From the NCBI GenBank assembly GCA_025358765.1, contig JANYIG010000212.1, positions 1 to 33,759 of the forward strand: a stretch of DNA of 33,759 nucleotides, in the 5' to 3' direction. Position 1 is the first letter of the stretch. Each line of letters begins with the position of its first letter. The DNA comes from Candidatus Kapaibacterium sp. GTDB taxonomy: Bacteria > Bacteroidota > Ignavibacteria > Kapaibacteriales > UBA4661. Positions 1-7,950 of the stretch are shown here, piece by piece. The position numbers were made by a program, and so were the translations under genes. The notes beneath the pieces were generated by a model. The model worked only from the letters and a program-made list of their open reading frames with translations, searched no databases and had not been told where the DNA came from.

Positions 1-1410
1 TTAGGTCTGTTTACAACGGTTGCGATTATCACCGGCTCTGTGATTGGTTCCGGCATCTTCCGCAAACCGGCGCTTATGGCTTCACAACTGCCTTCGCCGG
101 AATTACTGTTGCTCGTGTGGATTGGTGCAGGCGTGATGACGCTCTTCGGGGCGCTCACAAATGCTGAAGTTGCGGGTATGATGTCTGCTACAGGTGGTCA
201 GTACGTCTTTTTCCAGCGTATGTATGGCAATTTTGTGGCGTACCTTTATGGCTGGGCGGCGTTTGTAGTGATTCAAAGCGGTTCGATCGCAAGTGTGGCG
301 TATGTTTTTGCCGAATACTCACAATATTTTGTAACGCTACCACATTTCGCGCCTGCCGTAGAGCACACTTTTGTCCTTCATATCCCGTTTGTCGGCAATA
401 TTTTTCCGCTTCAAGACATTGGTGTAAAGCTCGTGGCGGTGGCTACCATCTGGCTTCTAACGACGGTGAATTACCTCGGTGTGCGTTTAGGCGGCATAGT
501 GCAGGGCGTGTTTACAACAATGAAATTGGCGGCAATGGCGTTTTTGGTCGGGGCGAGTTTTTTATATGCAGGCGGCTCTACGAGCCATTTTTTCACGAAT
601 CCTGCTACAACAACGCTCACAGCATCAGGATGGAATCTGGCGCTCTTAATGGTGGCGGTGCTGGCTGGCGCGTTTTGGACGTATGATGGCTGGAATAATA
701 TAACCTACGTCGCTGGAGAAGTAAAAGACCCGCACCGTACGATTCCCCGTGCGTTGTTCATCTCAATGGCGATTGTGATAAGCGTCTATGTGGCAATAAA
801 CTTGGCGTACCTTTACGTGTTGCCGGTTGAGATAATGGCAAAATCGAAACTCGTAGCGGCAGACGTAGCGACAATTGTGATGGGAAGCGGTGGCGGGGCG
901 TTTGTAGCAGCGGCAGTGATGATTTCCACGTTTGGAACGGTCAACGGAACGATTCTGGTTTGTGCACGTGTTTATTTTGCAATGGCGAAAGACAAACTTT
1001 TTTTTGCGCCTATCGGAGCAATTCATCCACGTTTTCACACACCCGGAAACTCACTCTTTATGCAAGCTACATGGGCAAGTGCGTTGGTGGTAAGCGGTAC
1101 ATTCGACATGATCACGAATATGCTCATTTTTATCATTTGGATTTTCTACGCATTGGGCGCTTACGGGGTATTCGTGCTACGAAAGAAAATGCCTGAGGCA
1201 CCGCGTCCGTACAAGGTTTGGGGATATCCGTACGTTCCGGCGCTGTTTGTTACGTTTGCGGCAATGTATGTCCTCATCACGCTTTATAACGACGTGACAG
1301 CATACATGAAAGGCGAATCACCGATTATCAATTCCGTATTTGGATTGCTGCTTGTGGCAGCCGGCATACCGCTCTATTACTACTTCCGGCGACGCGAGCG
1401 GTTGGGATAA
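1..1410 (+). CDS. APC-family amino acid permease, 5'-truncated
   Basis: This is an inner-membrane amino acid/polyamine transporter of the APC superfamily, probably driven by ion symport or antiport. The reading frame is open from base 1, so the true start lies upstream. A GTG at 40 falls inside the conserved first helix and is not the start. The opening residues contain TGSVIGSGIF, the unwound GSGIF motif of helix 1 that binds the substrate backbone in LAT/APC proteins. The rest is a run of about eleven further hydrophobic segments, including YDGWNNITYVAGEVKDP and the RTIPRAL loop, both typical of the LAT-like branch. The C-terminus ends in a basic tail. Its stop faces the stop of the kinase-fold gene 27 bases away, so the two genes converge. 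The substrate cannot be read from the sequence. Confidence 0.93.
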   Translation, partial: LGLFTTVAIITGSVIGSGIFRKPALMASQLPSPELLLLVWIGAGVMTLFGALTNAEVAGMMSATGGQYVFFQRMYGNFVAYLYGWAAFVVIQSGSIASVAYVFAEYSQYFVTLPHFAPAVEHTFVLHIPFVGNIFPLQDIGVKLVAVATIWLLTTVNYLGVRLGGIVQGVFTTMKLAAMAFLVGASFLYAGGSTSHFFTNPATTTLTASGWNLALLMVAVLAGAFWTYDGWNNITYVAGEVKDPHRTIPRALFISMAIVISVYVAINLAYLYVLPVEIMAKSKLVAADVATIVMGSGGGAFVAAAVMISTFGTVNGTILVCARVYFAMAKDKLFFAPIGAIHPRFHTPGNSLFMQATWASALVVSGTFDMITNMLIFIIWIFYALGAYGVFVLRKKMPEAPRPYKVWGYPYVPALFVTFAAMYVLITLYNDVTAYMKGESPIINSVFGLLLVAAGIPLYYYFRRRERLG

Positions 1411-1437
1411 CTTTTGGGGATTTCATGCAAATGGGCG

Positions 1438-4248
1438 TTAGTTCGTCTTCTGCTCAACTCTCGATAGCAAGATTTCTTTCTGCCGAATCGTTGCAAGCAT
1501 TTTCCCGTCAGGGCTGAATGCTGCAGGGCTTCCCACACACGAAACACCAGCCGTTGATTGCAGGCGTTCGCCCGTTTCCACATTCCACACTTGGACTGTT
1601 CGGTCGGGGCTGCCGCTCATCACGTATTTACCATCGGGGCTAAAAAACACGGACGTAACGCCTTTGCTGTGTCCGCGCAACGAGCGAACAATCTTGCCTG
1701 TTGCCGGATCCCAGAGTTTCACGGTTTTGTCGGAACCCCCGCTTGCAAGATACTTCCCGTCAGGGCTAAACGATACGGTTTGCACCATTCCCAAATGCCC
1801 GCGCAACATCATCACGGCATTTTTCGCAGCCTCTGTTTTGAGCAACTGCGTTACGTGTGGCGGTTGGGGAGTTGTAGAAAGTGGTGTGGCAAGAGGCATA
1901 GAAGTAGTTGCCACGCGAGTACTATCGGCAACCATTGCGTTCGAGCGGGAGGTTGAACGAGGTGTTACACGGGCAGCTGTGCTGTATTTTGAGCGGCGAT
2001 CGCTCGGTTTGAAACCAGCATCTTCGTTTTCAACCTTGTCAGGTCGCGGTCGTGGCGAACGACTCTGTTTACTGCTGGTCGTAGCCTGAGCGGAATTGGT
2101 TGCGGGAGCCTTTTTGCCGATAGAGCTTTTTGGCTCTTGCAGGGTAGAACCGTCTTTCTTTACAGGCTTAGGCGAAGACGAGGATTTTTTTGCAGCTTTG
2201 GCTGCACGAGCTTTTTCGCGGCGCTCAATCAAGTGCTGTTTTGCCGCCTCGCGTTCTTTGGCTTGACGTTGCTTGAGTTCTTCGCGGCGCTGACGTGCCT
2301 TTTCTTGCGCTGTTTGTTTTGAGGTTGGCTGTTTTGCGGCAGTAGCAGCAGGCATTGTGGTTCCTGTTGCAGTTGGAAGCTGCTTCGTGTCTGGCTTTGA
2401 CGCTTCTTGTTTTGCTGTAGCATTATTATTTGCGGGAGCCGCAGTCGTGCTGAGAGCTTGCCCCTTCTCACGCGGTAAATTAGCCAGCACAGACGGTAAT
2501 TTTTTCTTTGCGTCAGCGTTCACAGACCCACTATGGTCAGCAACAACCGATTGCGATGCTTTTTCGTTCGCAACAGGCTCGGTTTTCTGAGTCGTTGGCT
2601 GCTCTGCTGGCTTTTCCGTCGGCTTTTGTGCCATTTTCTGTTCTAATGCTAACTGGGCTGCTTTGATGGAATCGAGGCGTGGTCCAGGGTCAATGGTATC
2701 TTCAACGTCTGCATGAACTTCGGGAACGGCTGCAAGCGTGTCGAGGCGGCGCAGGCGTTGTTCCGTAGAATCCGGTGCAGTCAAAGCCACCGATGATTGT
2801 GGTTTTGCTTGCCAAGGCTTATCCTGCCACACTTTATACAACAGAAACACTGCGACACCACCCGCCAACAATCCGCCGATAATGAAATATCGTGCATTGC
2901 CCTTCTTTTCTGGTGTTGGAGGGATGGAAGTACTCGCTGCCGATTGCTCGCCAAAACTTTTTATGGGTGTATTCGGCATCGCAGGTCGCGGAGAGGCTAC
3001 TTGTGGAGAAGCGGTTTGTGGTGTGCGTTGCTGAAACGACAGTGCCGAAGCCTCATTTGGTGACGTGGAGGCTTCCGGTACAACCTGTGAGAAAGCGGTA
3101 TTTGGAGCAGCCATGCCCTGTGCGGCTTGGGCAGCCCTAGCCGCAGTCGCAATACGCTGGCGGTCTTGTTCTGTTCGTAATTCCTGCATTCGGCGTTCAG
3201 CCATGTTCGGCATCGCTGGCGGCGAACTTTGAAAGGGCGACACATAGCCCTGTTGTTCTGGTGTCTGACCGGTTGGGGTTTTTCCAGACCCCGATGCCGC
3301 TTCCGACGAGCCTTCTGAACTTCGGAAGGGCGACGGGAATGCTAAACGTGATTTTGTCGGCGGTACTACCGACGTTTCGTTGCTTTGCAACGGATTCACA
3401 AGTGGTAGCACTTGTGTTTGTTGGGTAGTTGATTGTTCTGGTTGATAACGCTGTAGCTGCTTCAAAAACTCTCGTGTGGTCGGTCGGTCGCCACGCTGTT
3501 TTGCCAATGCACTGCGAACGGTTTCCACAAGCGGAGCTGGGAGGTTTTCAAAAATTGGGGGCGACGGTAGATTTTTTTTAATAATGGCATTCCGAACGTA
3601 AATCTCCGGCGAACTGTCATCCGCATACGGAAGATACCCCGAAAGCATTTGGTACAGCATCATGCCAATGCTATAGACATCACTTCGGTCGTCAATCAGC
3701 TCATCTTTCACTTGTTCCGGCGACATGTAGGGCAGTTTGCCCGTTTTGCCCGCAATCTTCATCATTCCTTGCGAATTGAACACAGGCACAAGACCAAAGC
3801 CTTCCACCTTCACACGATTATCATTGCTAACAAGAACGTCCGAAGGCTTGAGATTGCCGTGCAGCATCCGTTTGGAATGTGCCGCAATCGTCCCGCGAAG
3901 CACTTGAGCGATAATCGGTACGGCAAGCTCTGGCGCAAGCGGGCGAGCTTTTTTGCCAATGATGGAGCCGAGCGGCTTGCCCGGAACATATTCCATCACC
4001 ATAAAGACGTTATCGCCACGCTCAATCACGTCCAACACCTGAGCAATATTCTCGTGTTTGAGCGACTGTAATGTCTTTGCCTCATGGATAAAGCGCTTTC
4101 GCACTTTTTGGTCACGCGAAAGGTCTGTGTTCAGGATTTTAATGGCAACATCCGTCTTTGCCTCTGTGTCTCGCCCACGATGCACCGTTCCCGTTGCACC
4201 GATTCCAATGCGGCTCAAAATTTCGTATTGCTGTATCTTCTCTGCCAT
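1438..4248 (-). CDS. Membrane-anchored pseudokinase with C-terminal WD40 repeats
   Basis: The 936-residue protein has four parts. Residues 8-265 are a bacterial Hanks-type Ser/Thr kinase fold. Residues 270-450 are a Pro/Ser/Gln-rich linker. A single membrane helix lies near 454-472. A long Ala/Lys/Ser/Thr-rich region, probably periplasmic, then leads to about three WD40 repeats (811-936). The glycine loop (GIGATGTVH), Lys37, Glu56, the SPE motif (176-178) and Asp190 are intact. However, the HRD motif reads HGN (130-132), replacing the catalytic Asp with Asn, and the DFG motif reads GFG (150-152), losing the metal-binding Asp. By family rules this is a probable pseudokinase that may bind nucleotide or a partner but not phosphorylate. 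Three WD40 units are too few to close a standard seven-blade propeller, so oligomerisation or divergent extra blades is possible. ATG start at 4248; no strong RBS. Confidence 0.9.
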   Translation of the reverse strand: MAEKIQQYEILSRIGIGATGTVHRGRDTEAKTDVAIKILNTDLSRDQKVRKRFIHEAKTLQSLKHENIAQVLDVIERGDNVFMVMEYVPGKPLGSIIGKKARPLAPELAVPIIAQVLRGTIAAHSKRMLHGNLKPSDVLVSNDNRVKVEGFGLVPVFNSQGMMKIAGKTGKLPYMSPEQVKDELIDDRSDVYSIGMMLYQMLSGYLPYADDSSPEIYVRNAIIKKNLPSPPIFENLPAPLVETVRSALAKQRGDRPTTREFLKQLQRYQPEQSTTQQTQVLPLVNPLQSNETSVVPPTKSRLAFPSPFRSSEGSSEAASGSGKTPTGQTPEQQGYVSPFQSSPPAMPNMAERRMQELRTEQDRQRIATAARAAQAAQGMAAPNTAFSQVVPEASTSPNEASALSFQQRTPQTASPQVASPRPAMPNTPIKSFGEQSAASTSIPPTPEKKGNARYFIIGGLLAGGVAVFLLYKVWQDKPWQAKPQSSVALTAPDSTEQRLRRLDTLAAVPEVHADVEDTIDPGPRLDSIKAAQLALEQKMAQKPTEKPAEQPTTQKTEPVANEKASQSVVADHSGSVNADAKKKLPSVLANLPREKGQALSTTAAPANNNATAKQEASKPDTKQLPTATGTTMPAATAAKQPTSKQTAQEKARQRREELKQRQAKEREAAKQHLIERREKARAAKAAKKSSSSPKPVKKDGSTLQEPKSSIGKKAPATNSAQATTSSKQSRSPRPRPDKVENEDAGFKPSDRRSKYSTAARVTPRSTSRSNAMVADSTRVATTSMPLATPLSTTPQPPHVTQLLKTEAAKNAVMMLRGHLGMVQTVSFSPDGKYLASGGSDKTVKLWDPATGKIVRSLRGHSKGVTSVFFSPDGKYVMSGSPDRTVQVWNVETGERLQSTAGVSCVGSPAAFSPDGKMLATIRQKEILLSRVEQKTN

Positions 4249-4307
4249 AGTGTTCTAAAATTCAAGGTTCAAAGGATTATTTCAAGGTTCAGATTTTAAG
4301 GGCTATG

Positions 4308-4335
4308 CAAATGACTGCTAACCAATGACTATTAA
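4308..4335. repeat. Heptad repeat cluster (short, degenerate)
   Basis: Four consecutive seven-base units, CAAATGA, CTGCTAA, CCAATGA and CTATTAA, run into the stop codon of the FAH-family gene (stop at 4332-4334). The unit CCAATGA is the same heptad seen at 5440, 17154 and 18567. Just upstream the 11-mer TTCAAGGTTCA occurs twice (4261-4271 and 4281-4291), exactly 20 bases apart. The function is unknown. This is the weakest member of the family. Confidence 0.5.
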
Positions 4336-5330
4336 GCACCGACCAACTTCACGCGATTTTCCAATATACCAATACCTTCAATCTCGCATTCGACGACATC
4401 GCCGTCGTGAAGCCACTTTGCGGGGGTAAAAACCTTACTGCCGTTGAGTTCAAGTAAACATCCCGTGCCGCAGGTTCCGCTTCCTATCACCTCGCCCGGG
4501 TACAGCGTCACACCATAACTTGCGCGTTCGATGATTTGCGCGAACGTCCAATGCATATCTTTTACATTGCCTCGCGAAACCTCTTCGCCATTGATGCGCG
4601 TGGTCATCGTAAGGTCATACTGTGCGCCGTTTGGTGTGTCTATGCGTTTATGCTTAAATTCATCCATCGTCACAAGGCACGGACCAAGCGACGTTGCAAA
4701 GTCTTTGCCTTTTGCCGGACCAAGATTCATCTGCATTTCCTGCATTTGCAGCGCACGGGCGCTCCAGTCGTTCATGACCGTGAAACCGAATATGTGTTCG
4801 TCTGCTTTGTTTGCGGGAATGTTTTTGCCTTCTTTGCCGATAACGATAGCGATTTCAAGCTCAAAATCAAGCTGATTCAGATGTTGCTCTTGCACGTTCA
4901 CATCACCTTCACCCGTAACGGTAAGATGATTCGTAAAGTAAAAAATTGGAATCTCGTCGAATACGGGAATCATTTCCAATCCACGATTGCGCCGTGCCGT
5001 CTCGACGTGCTGGCGGAACGCATAACCATCACGCATGGACACCGGACGTGGCACAGGCGAATACAACCGTGAATCGTAGGCACTCACTATCGCCGGAGAG
5101 TGTACCGGAGCGTGATGCGCGGCAGTAAACCACGCGCAAAGCTTATGCGCTTCGTGGAACGTTACCTCGCCAAGCCGTAAAAAATCAAGAATATTGTCCG
5201 GCATGGCAGCAAGTGTGCCGTGAATAGAGTGTTTGGCCGCATCGTAGCCACGTTGGGCATCCATTATTAGGCTGTCAAATGCAAATCCCAAGCGCTGGGA
5301 GCCGCTATGGTCATAGGTTACAAGGCGCAT
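4332..5330 (-). CDS. Fumarylacetoacetate hydrolase (FAH) family protein
   Basis: This 332-residue cytoplasmic enzyme has the FAH fold, which cleaves C-C bonds in acylpyruvates and fumarylacetoacetate-type diketo acids using Ca2+ or Mg2+. The metal ligands are recognisable: Asp101 in the RDGYAFRQH segment, Glu157 and Glu159 in FELEIA, and Asp188 in MNDWSAR. His108 sits seven residues after Asp101, the same spacing as the metal Asp and catalytic His of animal FAH (Asp126/His133). GSGTCGTGC near residue 290 matches the conserved substrate loop. No other tyrosine-degradation gene is nearby, so the exact substrate (fumarylacetoacetate or another acylpyruvate) is open. The ATG at 5330 gives a full-length protein. 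A TAnnTTTG-type box lies about 90 bases upstream. Confidence 0.9.
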   Translation of the reverse strand: MRLVTYDHSGSQRLGFAFDSLIMDAQRGYDAAKHSIHGTLAAMPDNILDFLRLGEVTFHEAHKLCAWFTAAHHAPVHSPAIVSAYDSRLYSPVPRPVSMRDGYAFRQHVETARRNRGLEMIPVFDEIPIFYFTNHLTVTGEGDVNVQEQHLNQLDFELEIAIVIGKEGKNIPANKADEHIFGFTVMNDWSARALQMQEMQMNLGPAKGKDFATSLGPCLVTMDEFKHKRIDTPNGAQYDLTMTTRINGEEVSRGNVKDMHWTFAQIIERASYGVTLYPGEVIGSGTCGTGCLLELNGSKVFTPAKWLHDGDVVECEIEGIGILENRVKLVGA

Positions 5331-5419
5331 AAAACAATAATTCTTTGTTCGTCGTACTTACGTTCGTACTCGAAACGTGGCACGAAAAACTTGTTTGTTG
5401 AGGTTGTGTTGAGACGGTG

Positions 5420-5427
5420 CAAAGATA
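5420..5427 (-). promoter_or_regulatory. Candidate Bacteroidota-type -7 box for the FAH gene
   Basis: On the minus strand this reads TATCTTTG, matching the TAnnTTTG consensus of Bacteroidota housekeeping promoters, about 90 bases before the FAH start codon. A clear -33 TTTG is not evident, so this is a motif match only. The heptad cluster at 5440 lies immediately upstream of it. Confidence 0.3.
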
Positions 5428-5439
5428 CGCAACAAAAAA

Positions 5440-5461
5440 CCAATGACCAATGACCAATGAC
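5440..5461. repeat. Heptad tandem repeat, three perfect CCAATGA units
   Basis: Three perfect tandem copies of CCAATGA, followed by one C, lie in the 144-base gap between the FAH gene start and the methyltransferase stop. Short inverted sequences AGACGG (5412-5417) and CCGTCT (5469-5474) flank the cluster. This is the least degenerate copy of the heptad family in the window and gives the clearest view of its unit. Confidence 0.85.
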
Positions 5462-5474
5462 AAATTTTCCGTCT

Positions 5475-6695
5475 TTAACCTTCCCGCTCCGCAAGAATCA
5501 CGAGATGCCCACGCTCTGTGCGGGTCAGAAAAATCACGCCAAATGCCTGCGTTTCCTTGAGTTTTAGCCAAGCCCGCACCTGTTCCGGTGTATCGGGGAA
5601 ACCACGTTTTTTGATTTCCGTACGCGTTCCCCAACCATGAGCCGTCACCCGCTGTTTGAGTGTTTTACGATTATACGGAAATGCCTCGACAATCCGAAAC
5701 GTTTGATAAAATGGGCTTTCGGGCAGTTTTTTCTGTGAAATCCCGTACGCAATATGGCTATCCAATAACGACACATCCCATTCGGCAAAAAACGCCGCCA
5801 GATGCCCGCTCCGAATTAGAGAGTTGTGGGGTTCCACCAAATAACCGTTAATGGCGCTTATGACGTTGACGGGCGATACGTTTTTAGGGGGAAACCACGC
5901 GCAAGCCTTGTCCACCAATGTTGCCGTGCCATCAACACCCGCAATCCCACTCCACAGAACCTGTTCGCGGCATTCGTCGCCAAAGCCAATCCATTCGCGC
6001 CAATAGGCAGAAGAGTGAGGCGGAAACGAAAGATTGGCAGCAGGCGAGATTTTTACTCCACGCACCCCCCGTATTGGTAAGGCTTGCAGCCACGCAAGCG
6101 ATGGTTTGTATTCATTTGGGTTTTCGATGCGCCGTCCGTGTTCGTTGCGGCGCGAAGGGTCGCACCAAAAGCCGTCAAAGCGAGCTACATCAAGCGTTGG
6201 TACGACATTTTCCGCGAGACCACAGACGACCTCAACGTTTGTTATACCCTGCGCCGCCAGATTGTGTCGCGCCATTGCCGCAAGTTCGGCGCTAGCTTCA
6301 ATGCTTGTTATTAAACCGCCATTCATTGCCAATACTCTTGCAAGCGCCGCAGTATCGAAACCCGCACCAGTACAAATCTCCAGAACGTGTTTGCAACTCG
6401 TGAAGCGTTTTGCATGGTGCGCGGCAATCGCAGGTGCGGTGGCTTGCTCAAGGCTTTGTTGTGTAAAAAAACCGTTCTGCGTCCAGCTTCCAAGCCCTTT
6501 AGTGTGCGCTTTTTTACGCAGAAGCATGATTTTAAGCGCTTCTCCGGCATAAACGGATGAGGCGTATTTCCGCACGTCCGTACCAGCGCGAAGCGTGTCG
6601 CCCCCGTGCCGCGCCAATGCGTCACTTGCGCGGGCAAGGAGTGCCAAGCCTTCGCCAGAAAGCCAGTATTCAAGCGATGTGTGCGCTGCTCTCAT
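5475..6695 (-). CDS. Class I SAM-dependent methyltransferase with THUMP-like C-terminal domain
   Basis: A cytoplasmic methyltransferase, probably acting on RNA, of the type common in Bacteroidota in which a Rossmann methyltransferase is followed by a THUMP-like domain. SAM motif I is VLEICTGAGFDT (about 104-115 from the chosen start). The acidic ribose-binding position is in SIEAS (131-135). The catalytic-region motif DPSRR (179-183) is followed by GRRI, and VKISPAANL follows further on. The C-terminus (KKRGFP...LKLKETQAFGVIFLTRTERGHLVIL) fits the THUMP-like family. The frame opens at 6773, but the ATG at 6695 begins the conserved region and leaves only a 26-base overlap with the upstream CPBP gene, suggesting translational coupling. 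The longer form would overlap by 104 bases. Length about 406 residues. The target base is unknown. Confidence 0.87.
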   Translation of the reverse strand: MRAAHTSLEYWLSGEGLALLARASDALARHGGDTLRAGTDVRKYASSVYAGEALKIMLLRKKAHTKGLGSWTQNGFFTQQSLEQATAPAIAAHHAKRFTSCKHVLEICTGAGFDTAALARVLAMNGGLITSIEASAELAAMARHNLAAQGITNVEVVCGLAENVVPTLDVARFDGFWCDPSRRNEHGRRIENPNEYKPSLAWLQALPIRGVRGVKISPAANLSFPPHSSAYWREWIGFGDECREQVLWSGIAGVDGTATLVDKACAWFPPKNVSPVNVISAINGYLVEPHNSLIRSGHLAAFFAEWDVSLLDSHIAYGISQKKLPESPFYQTFRIVEAFPYNRKTLKQRVTAHGWGTRTEIKKRGFPDTPEQVRAWLKLKETQAFGVIFLTRTERGHLVILAEREG

Positions 6696-7623
6696 GCTCT
6701 GCTGTTTCGAGGTTGGCAAAGTAGGGAAGCTGTATGTCAGGCGTGATGCGGTGTGCGCGGACGTACCAGGCAAGTGGTATTGCAGAAAGGAGCGTTAAGG
6801 CAACAAACACCCACACACCAGCATTATGAAACTCTTGCACGGTCTGCATTGCGGGCATTCCCGGAATAAACTCGACAACACCAGTCAAAGAATTATTCAG
6901 CACGTGAATCAGAATGGGTATCCAAAGCGTTCGGGTGTGGATGTACACGGTGCTTACCACATAAGCCATGACAAACGTGCCGATGATATTTTGAGGGTGA
7001 TGAGCAGCGAATAAGACGCTTGACCATACTACGGCTTTCAGGACATTCTGTTTGTAGGAATCAAAACGATAAATGAATACTCCTCGAAAAAGGGTTTCTT
7101 CGGCAAATGGAGCAAATAAACAACCACAAATGCTTGCGAATAGGGTGAATGCAATGCCGTGAGGGGCTGCGGAGAATGAAGCAAGGAATGAATCCAACCA
7201 CGTTGGCGCGATGGTAGAAAGTCCGTAAAAGACAATCCCAACCGTTCCGATTGAGAAAAACAACAACGGCACAACGAGCAATACCGATTGCCAATGACGT
7301 TTGAGGTCAGCAAATGTCCCGAAAAAATGTCGCAGACTAATTTCTTTTAGCCGAAAAACCCACAGAAGAAATAATACAATTATTGCGCTGGAGCACCCCG
7401 AAACAGCCATACTTTTCACATAATCTTTGCCCGGAATAAGAAAATAAAGAGGTATGGTTACCAATTGCACAGCAACAATAAGAGCTATCACCGAAAAATC
7501 ATGAAAGGGTGATGGCGCAAAGGACGATAGCGGCTTTTTTTGCAACGTTAGCTCTGTAAGCAGCTCAGGTACTGCATCAAGCGGCATCAAATTGGGTTCG
7601 GTTTGTTCTTCTCTATTTTCCAT
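6670..7623 (-). CDS. CPBP family intramembrane glutamic endopeptidase
   Basis: A 317-residue polytopic membrane protein of the CPBP/Rce1-like (Abi) family. The three signature motifs are present: EETLFR (175-180) with the catalytic Glu pair, FAAHH (205-209), and HVLNN (240-244). About eight hydrophobic segments surround them, and residues 1-40 are polar. Bacterial members act in prenyl-protein-like processing, bacteriocin self-immunity or regulated proteolysis. Nothing here identifies the substrate. The frame is open to 7779, but the upstream stretch lacks family similarity. The ATG at 7623 starts a charged N-terminus (MENREEQ) and is preferred, although no clear RBS precedes it. The gene overlaps the methyltransferase start, so the two are likely co-transcribed. 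Confidence 0.9.
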   Translation of the reverse strand: MENREEQTEPNLMPLDAVPELLTELTLQKKPLSSFAPSPFHDFSVIALIVAVQLVTIPLYFLIPGKDYVKSMAVSGCSSAIIVLFLLWVFRLKEISLRHFFGTFADLKRHWQSVLLVVPLLFFSIGTVGIVFYGLSTIAPTWLDSFLASFSAAPHGIAFTLFASICGCLFAPFAEETLFRGVFIYRFDSYKQNVLKAVVWSSVLFAAHHPQNIIGTFVMAYVVSTVYIHTRTLWIPILIHVLNNSLTGVVEFIPGMPAMQTVQEFHNAGVWVFVALTLLSAIPLAWYVRAHRITPDIQLPYFANLETAEHESSAHIA

Positions 7624-7950
7624 TTGAGCATCAAAACGATATAGTGAAACATTCGTGAATGTGAATGAAAGCGCAATATAGCTAAAAACATACCTATTCA
7701 GGGATTGTCTGACTTCGGCGGTGGCAGCCACACCCAAGCGACAATTGCCGCCAGAAGCAATAAACCGCCCGCTATCCAAAGTACTCGTTCAATAAAGCGA
7801 TGAATCTGGTTACGAGAGCCTCGATATACAAAAAAATGCGCTCTGGAAATGCTGCATTACCAGCTTCCAGAGCGCGTTGTTGTGTGGTTTCAAGGTGAGG
7901 AGCAGAGCCGAAAGGCTTCCGAGACTTCGGTACTCAAGCCTTATTTATTG
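7624..7950. other. Gap between RND pump gene and CPBP gene
   Basis: The 327 bases hold the RND operon terminator at 7830-7875. On the minus strand, 7698-7830 holds a stop-free stretch encoding a 20-residue hydrophobic segment (VLWIAGGLLLLAAIVAWVWL), but no ATG, GTG or TTG precedes that segment in frame. I see no supported gene here. The CPBP gene promoter must lie in this gap; no confident match was found. Confidence 0.6.
7830..7875 (-). terminator. Rho-independent terminator of the RND efflux operon
   Basis: A perfect 11-bp stem (GCGCTCTGGAA at 7838-7848 pairing with TTCCAGAGCGC at 7865-7875) encloses a 16-base loop. On the minus strand it is followed by one A and seven T residues. It lies 75 bases beyond the RND pump stop, in the right orientation to end the operon. 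Confidence 0.92.

Noticed and set aside
7698-7830. Possible small membrane protein on the minus strand (segment VLWIAGGLLLLAAIVAWVWL)
   Set aside because: The frame has no ATG, GTG or TTG between its upstream stop and the hydrophobic segment, and it starts directly at the operon terminator. It may be chance or a remnant.
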